Under the pieces are notes generated by a model. It was given only the letters and a program-made list of their open reading frames with translations, was not told the origin of the DNA and searched no databases. Positions 25,833 through 26,280 of a DNA stretch of 26,280 bases are shown here, in pieces. Every line of letters starts with the position of its first letter. The first letter of the stretch is position 1. The translations under genes were made by a program, and so were the position numbers. This stretch comes from Nitrososphaerota archaeon (GTDB taxonomy: Archaea; Thermoproteota; Nitrososphaeria; Nitrososphaerales; CADDZS01), in NCBI GenBank assembly GCA_021325255.1, contig JAJPHP010000003.1, positions 1-26,280 on the forward strand. Direction: 5' to 3'.

Positions 25833-26185
25833 AATTCTGAATCAATCAGGATTGAAAGTCAAACCTATAATTTTATTGTCCGAATACAATTTCGAAAGGA
25901 AAATTGGAGTCAAAAAAGATCCTCTACGAAGCAAGCTGTCTGTTTTTGAATTCTAGGCGGAGTTCAGAACCGTGGACGCACACGTGGAACCTGCTCAATG
26001 ACCTAGTTAGGTGCTTCTCTGTAAGGGGCGTTAGAGAGGAGTCGATCGTCGCTTCCTTCAAAGGTGCGCAAGGTGGCAAGCTGTGAATTCGGCCCGCGTG
26101 CGCTCTCTAGTCTTTGTTTTCGTAAGATTAGGAATTCTCGATAGCAAAGGAGAAACAGGTGTCCTAGCATAGCGGCTTTGGCACA
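25833..26185. other. Intergenic region at the right end
   Basis: About 350 bases with the promoter of the 101-aa gene at its left. A 60-codon plus-strand frame from TTG 25904 is possible but of poor composition. Nothing else is supported. Confidence 0.35.
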
Positions 26186-26280
26186 TTAACCGAATTGAGC
26201 AGGCAGTCTCGCTATTATTGACAAATTGTACGTCAACACCTTCAGCCTGATCTCGTTTTTCTGACCTCTCCTCTTCTTCG
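26186..26280 (-). CDS. Possible C-terminal end of a protein running off the right edge
   Basis: On the minus strand a frame enters from the right edge and reads KNEIRLKVLTYNLSIIARLP before ending in a TAA at 26186-26188. Thirty-one codons are too few to identify it, and other frames are also open there. Confidence 0.25.
   Translation of the reverse strand, partial: KKRRGQKNEIRLKVLTYNLSIIARLPAQFG

Noticed and set aside
25904..26086. 60-codon plus-strand frame from TTG
   Set aside because: It has a TATA-like sequence at suitable distance but weak composition and no recognisable features.

Overview
The window is archaeal chromosomal DNA, most likely from a Nitrososphaerota (Thaumarchaeota)-type or related Thermoproteota lineage. 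The evidence is a 16S rRNA 5' end with the archaeal opening (TCCGGTTGATCCTGCCGG), a one-domain archaeal histone, an AK6/Fap7-type nucleotide kinase, a DUF373 membrane protein, a COG1340-type coiled-coil protein and an archaeal-style cis-prenyltransferase. It is supported by tRNA genes that lack an encoded CCA and carry several introns, and by TATA-type promoters about 25-30 nt before many start codons (leaderless transcripts). The lineage call is inference. No metabolic marker such as amo genes is present.

Layout. 1-326 is the 5' part of 16S rRNA (minus strand, leaving the window) with its leader and a candidate promoter near 522-530. 834-2935 holds a hypothetical gene and a zinc-ribbon/winged-helix regulator. 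2936-3747 shows no convincing gene. 3748-7939 is a run of minus-strand housekeeping genes (cis-prenyltransferase, DUF373, coiled-coil, AK6-like kinase). 8555-8809 is a tRNA-Glu(CTC) with two introns, followed by the histone. 9401-12406 carries a geranylgeranyl-reductase-like flavoprotein, a small metallopeptidase, a membrane protein and a DedA protein.

12639-12787 is a tRNA best read as tRNA-Arg(CCT) with three introns. Its 3' end is the attachment site of an integrated element of about 7.5 kb (12772-20327), bounded by a perfect 16-bp direct repeat. The element encodes a tyrosine recombinase, two separate membrane-anchored winged-helix regulators (one near each end), two small orphan proteins, and a HerA/VirB4-like ATPase that appears fused to a nuclease-like domain and whose 5' end is frame-disrupted. 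A strongly strand-asymmetric G/C-rich repeat region follows the ATPase. Facing the second regulator across a promoter region with a perfect inverted repeat is a cargo pair: a secreted glutamic-peptidase (eqolisin, G1/A4) homologue and a small exported protein.

Right of the element lies a thiamine-diphosphate enzyme gene (pyruvate oxidase/acetolactate synthase type) inactivated by two frameshifts and two stop codons. Then come a small zinc-ribbon protein, a hypothetical protein, a MarC-family membrane protein, a tRNA-Leu(TAA) with two introns, and three small archaeal hypothetical proteins.

The most noteworthy content is (i) the compact integrative element pairing membrane-tethered regulators with a secreted glutamic peptidase, and (ii) three out of three tRNA genes with multiple introns, two of them with D-loop introns and two sharing a 20-nt intron at position 31/32.
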